From positions 23,821,875-23,885,874 of the forward strand of contig JAKGHH010000005.1 of assembly GCA_022828595.1 (NCBI GenBank): a stretch of 64,000 bases of DNA. The letters run 5' to 3'. A model generated the notes under the pieces. That model did no database searches, was not told where the DNA came from, and worked only from the letters and a program-made list of their open reading frames with translations. The DNA comes from Nelumbo lutea (lineage: Eukaryota > Streptophyta > Magnoliopsida > Proteales > Nelumbonaceae). Of this stretch, positions 33,650 through 44,249 are shown one piece after another. Numbering within the stretch: the first letter of the stretch is position 1; each line of letters starts with the position of its first letter. Made by a program: the position numbers and the translations under genes.

Positions 33650-34320
33650 GGTGTGAGTGTAGGTGGGAAGACCATTGGCATGAGGGGGCAATTTTTTCAA
33701 CTACCTAATATGCAAATTCACTGAAAAAAATGAGAGTTATTCAAAACCTTAAAGATGCTCTTACATTGACTTTATTTGATAATAAAAGAAATTGAAACTA
33801 TGAATTTTTCCTAATTTATGCCATATGTACAAAAACAGTGAAGAATTCATTGTGATCATTGCCAGAACACCCAAAGCACCAGCTACACTAATTTATCCTA
33901 GCAATAACGTGCAAAATAGGAAAAAACCAATATTCTAACCTATTCCAAGGATCAAAATGAAGATAAGCTGCACTAGCCCTTCTAATTGTTTTACCGAAAT
34001 GCTGAGTAAAAGTAAATAGAGTAAGGTCATCCTAATGAGAATTATTCCTACTAATCCGCTTCTGATGTCTTATTCCCCATGTCAAATGGAACGCCCATTA
34101 TTAATCAAGCCCATAATTCCGTTGTTTTTCAATTTGAACGAACAGTCTAATAACAACCAGCATTAGTCTATTCTAACTTACATTCAAGATAATGAAATAG
34201 TCCAATCTACCTAACACAAATGCAAACAAATGGCTAAATAATAAGTAATTCCATCAATATTTTACCATAAAACAAATTAAAACTCTAAAAGGCGAATAAA
34301 ACTAAAAATATAAATCAAAC

Positions 34321-34726
34321 CTGAAACCATCGGCGGTTGTTCAACTAGATTGAATCAAGGACGAAGTAGAGATGTGGGATGATGATATATCGCCTTCAAG
34401 AGGTGGGGTTCTTGCTGCAGAGGTGGGATACAAGCCTGAGATTGCTGCTGCAATTCGATCAGGAGAACTGGGTTCGATCAAGGTTGAACGTGAGATGCAA
34501 GCTGAAGGAGGTAGCTGTTTGCAGGTCGTGTAGGTATTCAGCGACGATATTGTTGTCGTCGACGGTGAGATGGGTTGGCCGATAGTGAAGAAAAATTAAA
34601 AAGAAGGAAGAAAAGCTGGAAGTGGTGACTCGAACGGTGGTAGAAATGGTGTTGGCGGTGGGGTCACAGTAGTTGAGTGTGAGACGAAGGATAGAGTGGG
34701 AGTAGAGAAGAACGGGATGAAGAAAA

Positions 34727-34760
<34 letters not shown>

Positions 34761-34850
34761 GATGGGTGGAGAGAGCGAAGGTCGGGGTTCGCGAAGACGA
34801 GAGAATGAGAAGAAAGAAGAGGAAGAAGAAAAGAAATTGGTAAATGACAG
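34321..34850 (-). CDS. PUR2: PUR2 exon 1: 5' leader and probable start codon
   Basis: A CT-rich, ATG-free leader of about 500 nt precedes the ATG at 34330-34328, the first ATG in the proposed transcript. An in-frame TGA stands a few codons upstream. The exon ends ATGGTTTCAG at 34321, with donor GTTTGATT. Spliced to exon 2 the protein starts MVSGMASIAYN, in frame with the transit peptide. Only ten nucleotides of this exon are coding; the rest is 5' UTR. The transcription start, put at about 34850 where the CT-rich stretch begins, is a guess, as no strong TATA box is evident. Confidence 0.65.
34729..34757. repeat. GA/CT microsatellite in the PUR2 leader
   Basis: A perfect GA run (CT on the sense strand) about 14 units long lies in the predicted 5' UTR. 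CT microsatellites are common in plant 5' leaders and core promoters. Confidence 0.9.
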
Positions 34851-35337
34851 ATAGATACCCTATATGTGATAGTTACAGATAGGTACCTAAATTTTCAATT
34901 GTAACACTTCAATACTCTAAACTTAAAAAAAAAAAGACACTTAGATTCACAGTAGGTAAATATTACATATACCAAAAATACCTTTTTGTATATTTTTTAG
35001 ATCATTATTAGACAACTGAATATCTCTTATATATTCAAATTTTCTGGCATTCCCTAGTGATGATTTTATTCCATATAATGATCTTAAAAATACATAAGAA
35101 GGGTACTTTTTGACATTATGTAATGTTTAAATAAGAGAATACTAGTATATAGAGCCAAGTGTTTTAACTAACTGATGTATTTTTCAAAGAAGTCTTAATT
35201 GTTAGATTTAGACCCATGTATTGTGTGTTTGATTGAAACATTAAACTCGTACCATTTTTTTCAGTTATGCCCATGTTAATGAATAAAACTAGAAAGTTAC
35301 ACATAATTCCTACACTTGATTATGATAGCATACTACG
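34851..35337 (-). promoter_or_regulatory. Upstream region of PUR2
   Basis: About 490 bp of A/T-rich sequence lies between the predicted leader of PUR2 and the end of the large LTR at 35338. It should hold the promoter. No clear TATA box was placed and no open frame of note is present. Confidence 0.4.
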
Positions 35338-36447
35338 TGATGGGATCCATCAGATTAGGAAATAGATTTGGAGTCGCCACCCATCAAATTAGGAAATTGA
35401 GGTGATGGGGACCTCCGAGAATGGCATCAAAATGGTTTTGATTCAACAGTGACTCTAGTAGCCCGAGGCACTGACTAAATCGGTCCAGATAAGACTCAAA
35501 TGGAAGAGGGAAGGGGTTAGGCACCCCCTCTCTCGGGTCCAAAGGTGGGGTCCACATGGTGTCTCAAATAAGCACAATCATAAATATGCAACCATGTAAT
35601 TAAACTAAAGACATAAGTAATAGAGAGAAGCAAAACAAGCCAAGAACAAAATCAACACAAGGAAACAAACCCGACCTACAATTTTAATTTTTTTACTTTT
35701 ATATTTTCATGTTTATTTCGCCATCTTCTTATGGAACCCTACTTATTTTATTTGTTTTATGAGATTTTTTTATTTTTTATCCCTCCCATTTTTTATTTTT
35801 TCACTTACTTTTATATTTTCTTTATTTCAATTTTTATTGTTGTTCCCCTTATCAACAACTTATTCTCCCACCTTTGTTAACTAAATAGCCAAACCTATTG
35901 AACTAAACCCTCTACCCCGCCTTTGCACAATTTTGTTGTAGCATTATTTATTCTTTTTATTTTTTTATTATATGTTTTTTTATACTCTTTTGATTAAATT
36001 AATCTACTTCTCTCGGCCAATCATTCTAACTGTTTTGGTTCTCTACCCTGTGAGAAACCTTGGTTCTGTTACCAATTCCCTATCATTATTTTCTATTTTT
36101 CTTCAACTCCCTACCCTTCTTTTATTTTTTATATTTTTCTTTTTTTTTTATTATCAAACAATGAGAACCCCACTTCTTTCCAAATGGACAGTCCCCCTAA
36201 TCGATAAATCCGAAATCCCTCTCTCATTACCGTGAAGCCAAAACTCAACAAATAATGCAATTCTAACAAATCCAATCAGCCAGGATGAAGAACAAGACAA
36301 TATGCTCAGTTCCAAGGCAAAACCCATCAAATCTCACCTTCAAATCTACTCCAAACAAAATGAACATAACAATCTATTGAAATAACTAAGAAAAAGATGC
36401 AACACTATGCGTGATTTAGCCAATAAAATTATCACTAGCAATGTTTT
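35338..36447 (-). repeat. Large LTR (family O), left segment
   Basis: In minus orientation this is the final part of an LTR ending GGATCCCATCA at 35338. It includes GGTGGCGACTCCAAATC (35360-35380), a phrase common near the ends of Tat/Ogre-type LTRs, and a T/A-rich stretch (35690-36170). It continues at 47345 behind the Gypsy 2 insertion. Short open frames here are T-rich and not genes. Confidence 0.55.
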
Positions 36448-37354
36448 TCATGGAGAATGATTTGACCCGACCTACGAAATGGTGACACGGGACCTGACTC
36501 AGCGCGAGTAACAGCTCAACATCGTGGCTTATTACGACCAAGTAATGAGCCCATAAAGCAGCTCGCCGCATCGTAGCTCGTAAAGAAGGAGCTCGCCACA
36601 ACGCGAGCTCCGGGTTCCCCAAGCTACCCCGAAGGAGATATTCCGACGCAACTTTAGCTTGCGAGCTAGGGAAATCAGCTCTCCTGGACCCCCAAGCAGA
36701 TAAACCATCCCAGGGACCAATTCTACTAAGGGTAACCCTAAGGTATTCCCAAGCTCGCTACAAAGTGGTTCGCAAGTGCGCAACATGAGTGTTCCCCAAG
36801 AAGCTTCTATCTGACGGGCCATACCGATCAGACTATGCCACGTCCCTTAACTGATGGTGCAGTCCCTATCCTTTCGACAAACTATGCCCACGTCTCTCAG
36901 CAGGCGGAGGCGTGACTGCCCCTTGGAAACGTGTCACTCATCCGGGTAAGGAGTACGTTGCAACGGCCACCTGTGCAGCCCTGGTAGGTAACGGTTGTGG
37001 CAGGGGTCCAGTGGCAGTTACGCCCGATTTGACAAGAACGCCCCTATAAAAGCCCTCAAGGCAGAGGGGAAAAGGGATCTTCAGACTTTGCAAACACATT
37101 AATATTCTCATACTCTAAACTACATACACCTTTGCTCACGAGCTAATCTCTCGAGCACAGTGATAAAGAGCGACCTATACTCTTAGCTTTAGCACTCTTC
37201 TTTTCTCTTTCCCCTGCGTTTTGACTTAAGCATCGGAGTATTCCCACCGGGTAAATCCCTAGGAATCCTTCTTTTTCGTCTTCTTAGGTGACGTCCGTCA
37301 CCAACAAGGAGCCAGTCAGCAGACAGCTAGGAGTGCCCGGATCGCGTCGCATCA
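36448..37354 (+). repeat. 5' LTR of Gypsy 2
   Basis: It is a direct repeat of 46440-47344. The first two bases read TC in place of TG. It ends CGTCGCATCA directly before the primer site. Confidence 0.93.
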
Positions 37355-37356
37355 TT

Positions 37357-37374
37357 TGGCATCGTCTGTGGGAA
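37357..37374 (+). promoter_or_regulatory. Primer binding site of Gypsy 2
   Basis: TGGCATCGTCTGTGGGAA lies two bases after the LTR end. It matches the Gypsy 1 site apart from one base in the shared portion. Confidence 0.85.
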
Positions 37375-37435
37375 CACTTCTAAAAGCCTCCCTCTATGCT
37401 TTCACAGTTCCTTCTTTTCTGAGAACTTAGCACCC

Positions 37436-39470
37436 ATGGCTTCTTCAAGCAATGTTGGGTGTAGCATGGAGATTGACATCACCAGGGAACAGTTCCAGGC
37501 ACCCGTGGTCTGCATTGGGCAATTCACCATTCCCCTCTCGGTGGATGGAGTTCCTAGCCTGAACGTGCCACGAGCAGTGACGCCTGTGAGTGTTCCCCTT
37601 CCCCCCTCTATTGAGACTACCTTTGCTGAACCAACTATTGTCCCTCTGGAGACCAACCAGAGCCAACTCAACTATTTGATGCAGTGCATGCGGGCCATGC
37701 AAGCCCAAGTGCAGGAACTTCAGCAACACCAGCTCTACCAGCAACAAGTGTTGCACCAAGTCTCTCAATATCACTATCAGCAGTAGTTTCCTCAACAGCC
37801 TCAGCCTTAGCCTCAGCTCCCTCCTCGACACCCAGCCTCACGGCAAGCTAGGTCTTGCCGCCAGGATGAACGCCCTTCTCGCCAAGGAGAGGGTTCCCAG
37901 AACCCCCCTAAGAGTCAAGCCTCCTCTCACGGCATAAAGGAAAGACCAGCCACTCCGGTCTCGCCGCGGGCAGTCAAGTCGGGGTGACCCTAGCTCGCCA
38001 GGTCTATGTCACCTCAACAATCGAAGTTCGAAGCCCCACTTCTGGAGAACCAGTTCGAGATCCTAGCTATAGACTCTAAGCAGAACCTCTCTGTCCGCAG
38101 CCATCACTAGCAGCCTGAGCTGCTTCCCGCACAAACTATTCCTGACAGTACGGAGGTGAGTAGCACCAATGCGGAGCCCGCCAAGAAGCAAAGACGCCGC
38201 CGCCGAACTCGCCAAACTACCACCCACAACCTGCCCGAGCTCAGAGGTAGGGAAGAGGTAAGCTCGGGTGAAGTTAAAGCTCCACTTCTTTCTGTTCCAT
38301 CCCCCCTGTCTCCCGAGCTCCTGGCTGCTCCAATGCCCAAAGACTTCAAGCTCCCCCCTCTTGACAAGTATGACGGGTCGTTCGACCCAAATGATCATGT
38401 AGACGCTTTCCAGTCGTAGAAGCACCTAGCGATGGCTAGTGAGTCTTGCATGTGTGTGACCTTCTCCACCACTTTCAGAGGAGCGGCCCACACGTGGTAT
38501 CGGAACCTTGCACCCGGATCTATAAGAAGTTGGGCACAGTTTGCGCAAGCCTTCACGTCCTACTTCGTCACCAACAAGTGGTGCCTGCGAACTGAGGAAA
38601 ACCTTCTCAGCATAGTCCAGAGAGAGGGAGAGTCCATCCAGGGCTATATCAAGCGGTTCAATGATGCATGCATGCAGATATCGCACTTGGACCCCGCAGT
38701 GCGCCTTGCAATAGCCAAGAAGGGCGTGATGCACAAAGAATTCAAGTGGCACATGGTTGTCATCCAGCCGACGACCATAACTGAATTCCTCAAGCTTGCA
38801 AACAGGTTCATAGCCACGGAAGAAGAAAAAGAGAAGGAGAACCTTCCAGCCAAGGAGACAATCGAAAGAAGAAGGACTTGGTGCGGGGAGCAAAGCAGGG
38901 TCAACCGTTCTGAGCCCCTGTTGCGAACTGAACTGATTACACCCCACTGAATGTGAATCAGCCCAAAATCTTGATGGCAATCAAGGACGCCCCGTACGTG
39001 AAGTGGCCACCCCGCTTGAGGGTGAATCCTAATGAAAGGAATAAAAAGTTATATTATAGTTTTCATAGAGACCACGGCCATAGTACCAAGAACTGTAAGA
39101 ATCTCGTGACGAGATAGAGGAACTCATTGATCGTAGATATCTAAGAAATTTTGTATAGAATAACAACAATAATAATAATAAGGCAGGTCGGCAAGGGGAG
39201 CACAGTAAGGATGCTCCCAAGTCCAGTAGCAGGCCGGCACAGCAGTCACAGAGGCAGCCTTTGGAAGAGAGGTCAATTCGGGGCACCATCCACATGATAG
39301 TTGGAGGCTCGATCGTTGCAGGCTGTACCTCGGCGGTAGCTCGGACGTCAGTTCGCGAAGCTGCCAGGGAAGAACAAAATCCTCCGAAACGACCAAAGAC
39401 AGAGGAACCGATCTTCTTCACAGAGGATGATGCATGCGGGATCCACTACCCCACGATGACGCGCTCGTCA
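37436..39470 (+). pseudogene. Gypsy 2 gag, stops only
   Basis: The start MASSSNVGCSMEIDITREQ is followed by a glutamine-rich segment, a basic patch (KKQRRRRRTRQTT) and the Retrotrans_gag domain (FDPNDHVDAFQS, FRGAAHTWYRNLAPGSIRSWAQFAQAF, REGESIQGYIKRFN). The open pieces at 37436, 38156 and 38432 are all in one frame and separated only by stop codons, such as the TAG at 37785 in a CAG-rich run. This points to point-mutation decay rather than indels in this part. A zinc-knuckle-like region may lie near 39050-39110 but is degraded. Confidence 0.9.
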
Positions 39471-40045
39471 TAAAAGTAAGGATCAATGATTTCGAGGTCA
39501 GGCGCATCCTCGTTGACTCAGGAAGCTCGGCAGATATCCTCTTCAAAGACGCGTTCGACCAGCTTCAGTTGCAGAGAAGTGACTTGAGGCCCGCTAATAC
39601 TCCCTTGGTGGGCTTTAGCAGAGAAGAAGTCAGGCCCCTCGGCAAAATAACAGTACCTGTGGAAGTCGGCACATGGCCCAGTGCAGTCAGACTCAACCAT
39701 GACTTCTTGGTGGTCGCGACCCCCTCCCTGTACAACGCCATAATAGGTCGGCCGATCACCCATGTCCTACGGGCGGTGGTCTCCACTTATCATTTGGCGA
39801 TGAAGTTCCCTACAGACTTCGAAGTAGGGGTAGTGCAGGGCGACCAGCTTGAGTCTCGCACGTGCTATGTCACTGCCCTCAAGGGAAAGACCAAGGTGGC
39901 CGACAACCTCGTACTGGAGCGACCTACGAAGCAAGGCGAAGAACGAGTTGCACCCACAGAAGAGACAGTTGTTATTCCAACTTCAGTAAAAGACCCAGCT
40001 CGGACACTTCAGATCGGTGCTTCAGTCCAGACCCCTACGACCTGA
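39434..40045 (+). pseudogene. Gypsy 2 aspartic protease
   Basis: The catalytic motif is intact (ILVDSGSSADILF), followed by LVGFSREEVRPLGKITVPVEVG and YNAIIGRPITHVLRAVVSTYHLAMKFPT, the usual retropepsin layout. This 203-codon stretch is open. It would be part of a polyprotein, and its link to RT at 40017 needs a frame change. Confidence 0.9.
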
Positions 40046-41031
40046 ACTAGTAAGTTTCCTACTTCAAAACTTAGATGTTTTTGCATGGTCTACGGTAGAG
40101 ATGCCCGGCATAGACCCTAGCCTTATAACTCACAAGCTCAATACTGATCCTGTAATTAGGCCCGTTAGACAGAAGAAACCCAACCTAGCCTCAGAGCGAT
40201 GGAAAGCAATCGACGAGGAGGTAGCGAAGCTCCTCGCAGCCGACTTCATAAGAAAAGTCCATTACCCGAGCTGGGTAGCCAACCCCGTTCTGGTAAAGAA
40301 GGCTAACAGCAAGTGGCGCATGTGCATTGACTACACTGACCTAAACTGAGCCTGCCCAAAAGACTGCTTCCCCCTCCCCAAAATTGACCGCTTAGTGGAT
40401 GCGACCTCGGGGCATGAGTTGCTAAGTTTCTTAGACGCCTATTCGGCCTATAACCAGATCAGGATGGACCCGACCGACGAAAAAAAGACTGCCTTCATCA
40501 CAGAGTTCGGTCTATATTGTTACAAGGTTATGCCCTTCGGGTTGAAAAATGCTGGGGCAACCTTTCAAAGGCTTGTAAATAAATTATTTGAGCCATTAAT
40601 TGGCAGAAAAATAGTGTTATGTAGATGACATGGTCGTCAAAACTCAGTTCTCACACGAATTAATACAAGACTTGCATTCTATCTTTCAAATTCTGCAACA
40701 ATTTAACATGAAGTTGAATCCAAACAAGTGTGTCTTCGGTGCCACCTCGGGCAAATTTCTAGGATACATCGTTAACCGGCGTGGCATTGAGGCCAACCCG
40801 GATAAGATTAAGGCTATCTTAGATATGAGACCATCCAGGAAGTTGAAGGAGGTTCAGAGGTTGAATGGCCGCGTAGCCGCCCTGAGCCGCTTTATGTCCA
40901 AGTTGGTGGACCGTTGCCTGCCTTTCTTCAAGGCAATTAAAAGCAAAAGGTTTGAATTGACCCAAGACTGCCAGCTCACGTTTGATGAGTGTGTGCCAAT
41001 CTTAACCGACCCAAAGAGGGCGATATTTTAA
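40017..41031 (+). pseudogene. Gypsy 2 reverse transcriptase
   Basis: RT motifs in order: PGIDPSLITHKLN, WVANPVLVKKANSKWRMCIDYTDLN, a TGA where arginine is expected, ACPKDCFPLP, LLSFLDAYSAYNQI, MPFGLKNAGATFQRLVN. A frameshift near 40615 precedes the catalytic YVDDMVVKT, then NMKLNPNKCVFG and FLGYIVNRRGIEANPDKI. Only a few changes separate it from an open frame. Confidence 0.92.
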
Positions 41032-41940
41032 AGTTGTACCTCTTGACAAGTGACAAAGTGGTCAGCTCGGTACTGATAAAGGAAGTAGATCGGGTCCAAC
41101 AACCCATCTATTATGTTAGTAAAGTATTGCAGGGAGCAGAGATGAGATATCCAGAGATAGAGAAGCTAGCCTATGCACTAGTCAACGCAGCTCAGAAGCT
41201 CTGTTCATACTTCCAGGCTCATACCGTTATTGTCCTCACCGACAAACCTCTGAGGCAAGTCTTACTTAAGCCTAAGGTCTCTGGTCGACTGACGAAGTGG
41301 GCCATTGAGCTCAGCAAGTACGATCTTTGATACAAGCCACGAACTGCTATTAAGGCCCAAGCCTTAGCAGATTTCATTGTCGAGTGCACTTTCAGCTCTG
41401 AAGTCCCCATGTCGGTTGAGCATGAGGCCCCCAGTCCGGGCGAGCCCGGAGGTCCCAGGCCAGTTGAGTCCAGGCCCCGTGAGGTAGCAGCCAGTGAGGC
41501 ATCTCTCCTACTTAGGCCAAGCGCGAACTGGGATGAGGAGCCCTGGATCCTTCACGTAGATGGCTCCTCAAACCAGTAGGGCAGTGGAGCCAGAATAGTT
41601 CTGCACGGCCCAAGTGGCATGAAATTGGAGTACGCACTACGCTTCGAGTTCGCAACAGCCAACAATGAAGCAGAATACGAAGCATTGATAGTTGGACTAG
41701 CTTTAGCCAGGGAAGTAAAAGCCAAGCACATTGTCATCTGCAGCGATTCCCAACTCGTAGTCAACCAAGTCATAGGAGATTACGAAGCTCACGAACCAAC
41801 CATGGTTGCTTACTTAGCCAAAGTAAGAGAGGCTCTGCTCAACTTCCAATCACACTTCATCAGGCAAATCCTGAGGTCAGAGAACGTTGAAGCCGATGCT
41901 TTGTCCCGGTTAGCCAGCACCAGCGATTTCACCATGAGAC
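40989..41940 (+). pseudogene. Gypsy 2 tandem RNase H domains
   Basis: The first RNase H follows RT directly (SSVLIKEVDRVQQPIYYVSKVL, EMRYPEIEKLAYAL, HTVIVLTDKPLRQVL). After a TGA at 41328-41330 and a linker, a second RNase H of RVT_3 type appears: LHVDGSSNQ, YALRFEFATANNEAEYEALIVGLALA, ICSDSQLVVNQV, NVEADALSRLAS. A second archaeal-type RNase H is a known mark of the Tat lineage. Confidence 0.9.
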
Positions 41941-41941
41941 C

Positions 41942-43240
41942 ATGTACATAGAGGACCTACCTCGGCCTAGCATTCTCGGGGAGGCAGAGGAGGTCGCTCC
42001 TGTCGTTCAAGCAGAGCCGAGCTGGATTGACCCACTCGCGAGCTTCTTGCTACACGGGACCCTCCCTATAGACTGCAATGCGGCCAGAAGGGTAGAGCGC
42101 CAGGCAGCCAAATACGTCATGATAGGCGAACAGCTGTACCGGAGATCCTACACGCTCCCCTACTTGCGTTGCTTGCGACCTGCCAAAGCCGAGATCGTAC
42201 TCCGTGACACTAATGAGGGTCTTTGCGGTGGACACTTGGGGGGCAGGGCCCTCGCCCAAAAAGCACTACGACAGGGGTATTATTGGCCAACAATGAAGGC
42301 AGATGCCATCGAGCTCGTCAGAAAATGTGACAAATACTAGAAGCATGTCAATATTCACCATCAGCCTGTTGCCGACCTCAAGTATCTCACCAGCCCATGG
42401 CCTTTCGCACAGTGGGGCATCGACATGCTTGGACCATTTTCGCCAGTGGCAGGCCAGAAGAAGTTCTTAGTAGTAGCAGTGGTTTACTTCACCAAGTGGG
42501 TAGAAGCTGAACCTCTTGTAATGATCACAACTCGGAACGTCCAAAACTTATTTTGGAAGAACATTGTGTGTCGCTATGGGCTACCCGGGTACTAATTTCT
42601 AACAATGGCAAGCAGTTCAAAGACATCAAATTCCAGAACTGGTGCTAAGACATGGGGATCCGACAGAATTTCACTTCAGTTGCACACCCTCAAGCAAACG
42701 GTCAAGCAGAAGTCACAAACAGAGCCATCCTACGGATTGAAGGCATGTTTGGACCGAGCTAAAGGATTGTGGGCAGACGAGCTACCCAGTGTTCTATGGG
42801 CTTACCGAACCACGGAGAAAACCGCCATGGGAGAGACTCCCTTCAATCTCACCTACGGCACCGAAGCAGTTATCCCAGCAAAAATCGAAGTACCTACGCT
42901 ACGACTGGAAGCATACAATGATAAGACGAATGAGGATGAGCTGTGTACCAACATTGATCTACTCGACGAAGTAAAGGACCTCGCGTACATCAGGACTGCA
43001 GCTTACCAACAAAGAGTAGCTCGGTACTATAATGCCAAGGTCAAGAAGTGGAACTTTCGCGTCGGTTACCTGGTCCTTCGTAAAGTTATGGTACCTAAGC
43101 CCGGCGTTGGCAAGCTCGGGTCCAACTGGGAAGGACCTTATCGAGTGAAACGAGTGCTCGGGGAAGGAACATACTAGCTCGAAACCCTAGAAGGGAAACA
43201 AGTACCTCGGGCATGGAATATTTTCAACTTAAGGCAATAT
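41942..43240 (+). pseudogene. Gypsy 2 integrase, broken
   Basis: The N-terminal H2C2 zinc finger is visible (GLCGGHLGGRALAQKALRQGYYWPTM, then VRKCDKY followed by a TAG). The core reads PFAQWGIDMLGPFSPVAGQKKFLVVAVVYFTKWVEAE. A frame change near 42600 obscures the second catalytic region. The C-terminal part recovers as LWAYRTTEKTAMGETPFNLTYGTEAVIP and NWEGPYRVKRVLGEGTY, ending near 43240. Confidence 0.88.
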
Positions 43241-43260
43241 TACCTATAACTACTAAGTAG

Positions 43261-43575
43261 ACCATGAGTCACTCCCAGAGCCTAAGGGCCAAAATGCCGA
43301 GCTAACATGACCTCGGCGTAATAAGACCCAGTCGCCTCCCTGGCATGGGCGAACTCCAAGAGTGGACTATGAGTCACTCCCAGAGCCTAAGGGCCAAAAT
43401 GCCGAGCTAATGTGACATCGACATAATAAGACCTAGTCATCTTCGCAGCATGGCAAACTCCAAGGGCAGACTATAAGTCACCCTCGGCTTACGGGCTAAA
43501 ACACCGAGCTAACTAACACCTTGACATCAAGAAAGACTTAGCCCTTCCGATGATGAAGGCAAAGTATGAAAAGCG
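43261..43575 (+). repeat. Tandem repeat of about 105 bp, three copies, after Gypsy 2 pol
   Basis: Copies start at 43261, 43366 and 43470 (ACYATGAGTCACTCCCAGAG, the third more diverged). The first two are nearly identical over their first half. Variable tandem repeats behind pol are known in Tat elements. Confidence 0.85.
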
Positions 43576-44249
43576 TAAGCAGCTCGGGTTTAAACCCCAC
43601 CAAGCATAGTTCGTTTTAGTACGTTGATTGAACTAAAGAATAATTGACAAGTGTATGGTTCGGGCACACATGGTAATCACTTTGCTGTACACCATAGAGA
43701 TGCCTTAAATGATTAAGGGACAGTTCGAGATAATGACTATCGAGAAGTCCTACTTCGGGTATGTAGCTCTAATAGCTTGGGTGTTGAGATCACCTTAGCA
43801 ATAATAAAGAGAACACATCATACTTGGAAGAAAAAGAAGAAATTTCATTACCATAAAAAAAAAGAAGGGAAAAAGAAAGAAAAATAACAAAGGCAATAAC
43901 CGAGCTAAACAACTCAGGAAAGTCTGACAACCAAAGGGCACAATCGCCTAACAAAAGATCTTTGCAAGACCGGGTTTATGGCACCCAGGAACCACCAGAA
44001 GTCCAGAAATACACCGCCAAAGCCTCAGGGATCTGCCTCCTCGTCTTCATCCTCCGGAGAGTCAGGCTCCTCTTCCTCCGCCTGGTCCGCCATCTTGGGA
44101 GACATCCCTTCATAGTGACGCCGTCATGGTTGAGCCCGAAGAATTTCTTCCGAACCAACCACCAGCAATGCTTAAACCCAAAGTGGTATGAACTCGAGCC
44201 GTATTCCACCTAGAGGTCCTGATATTCCTGGGAATCCTTGAAATTCCAG

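Noticed and set aside
35972..36235. 87-codon plus-strand frame
   Set aside because: T-rich sequence giving a Phe/Leu run; compositional, inside an LTR.
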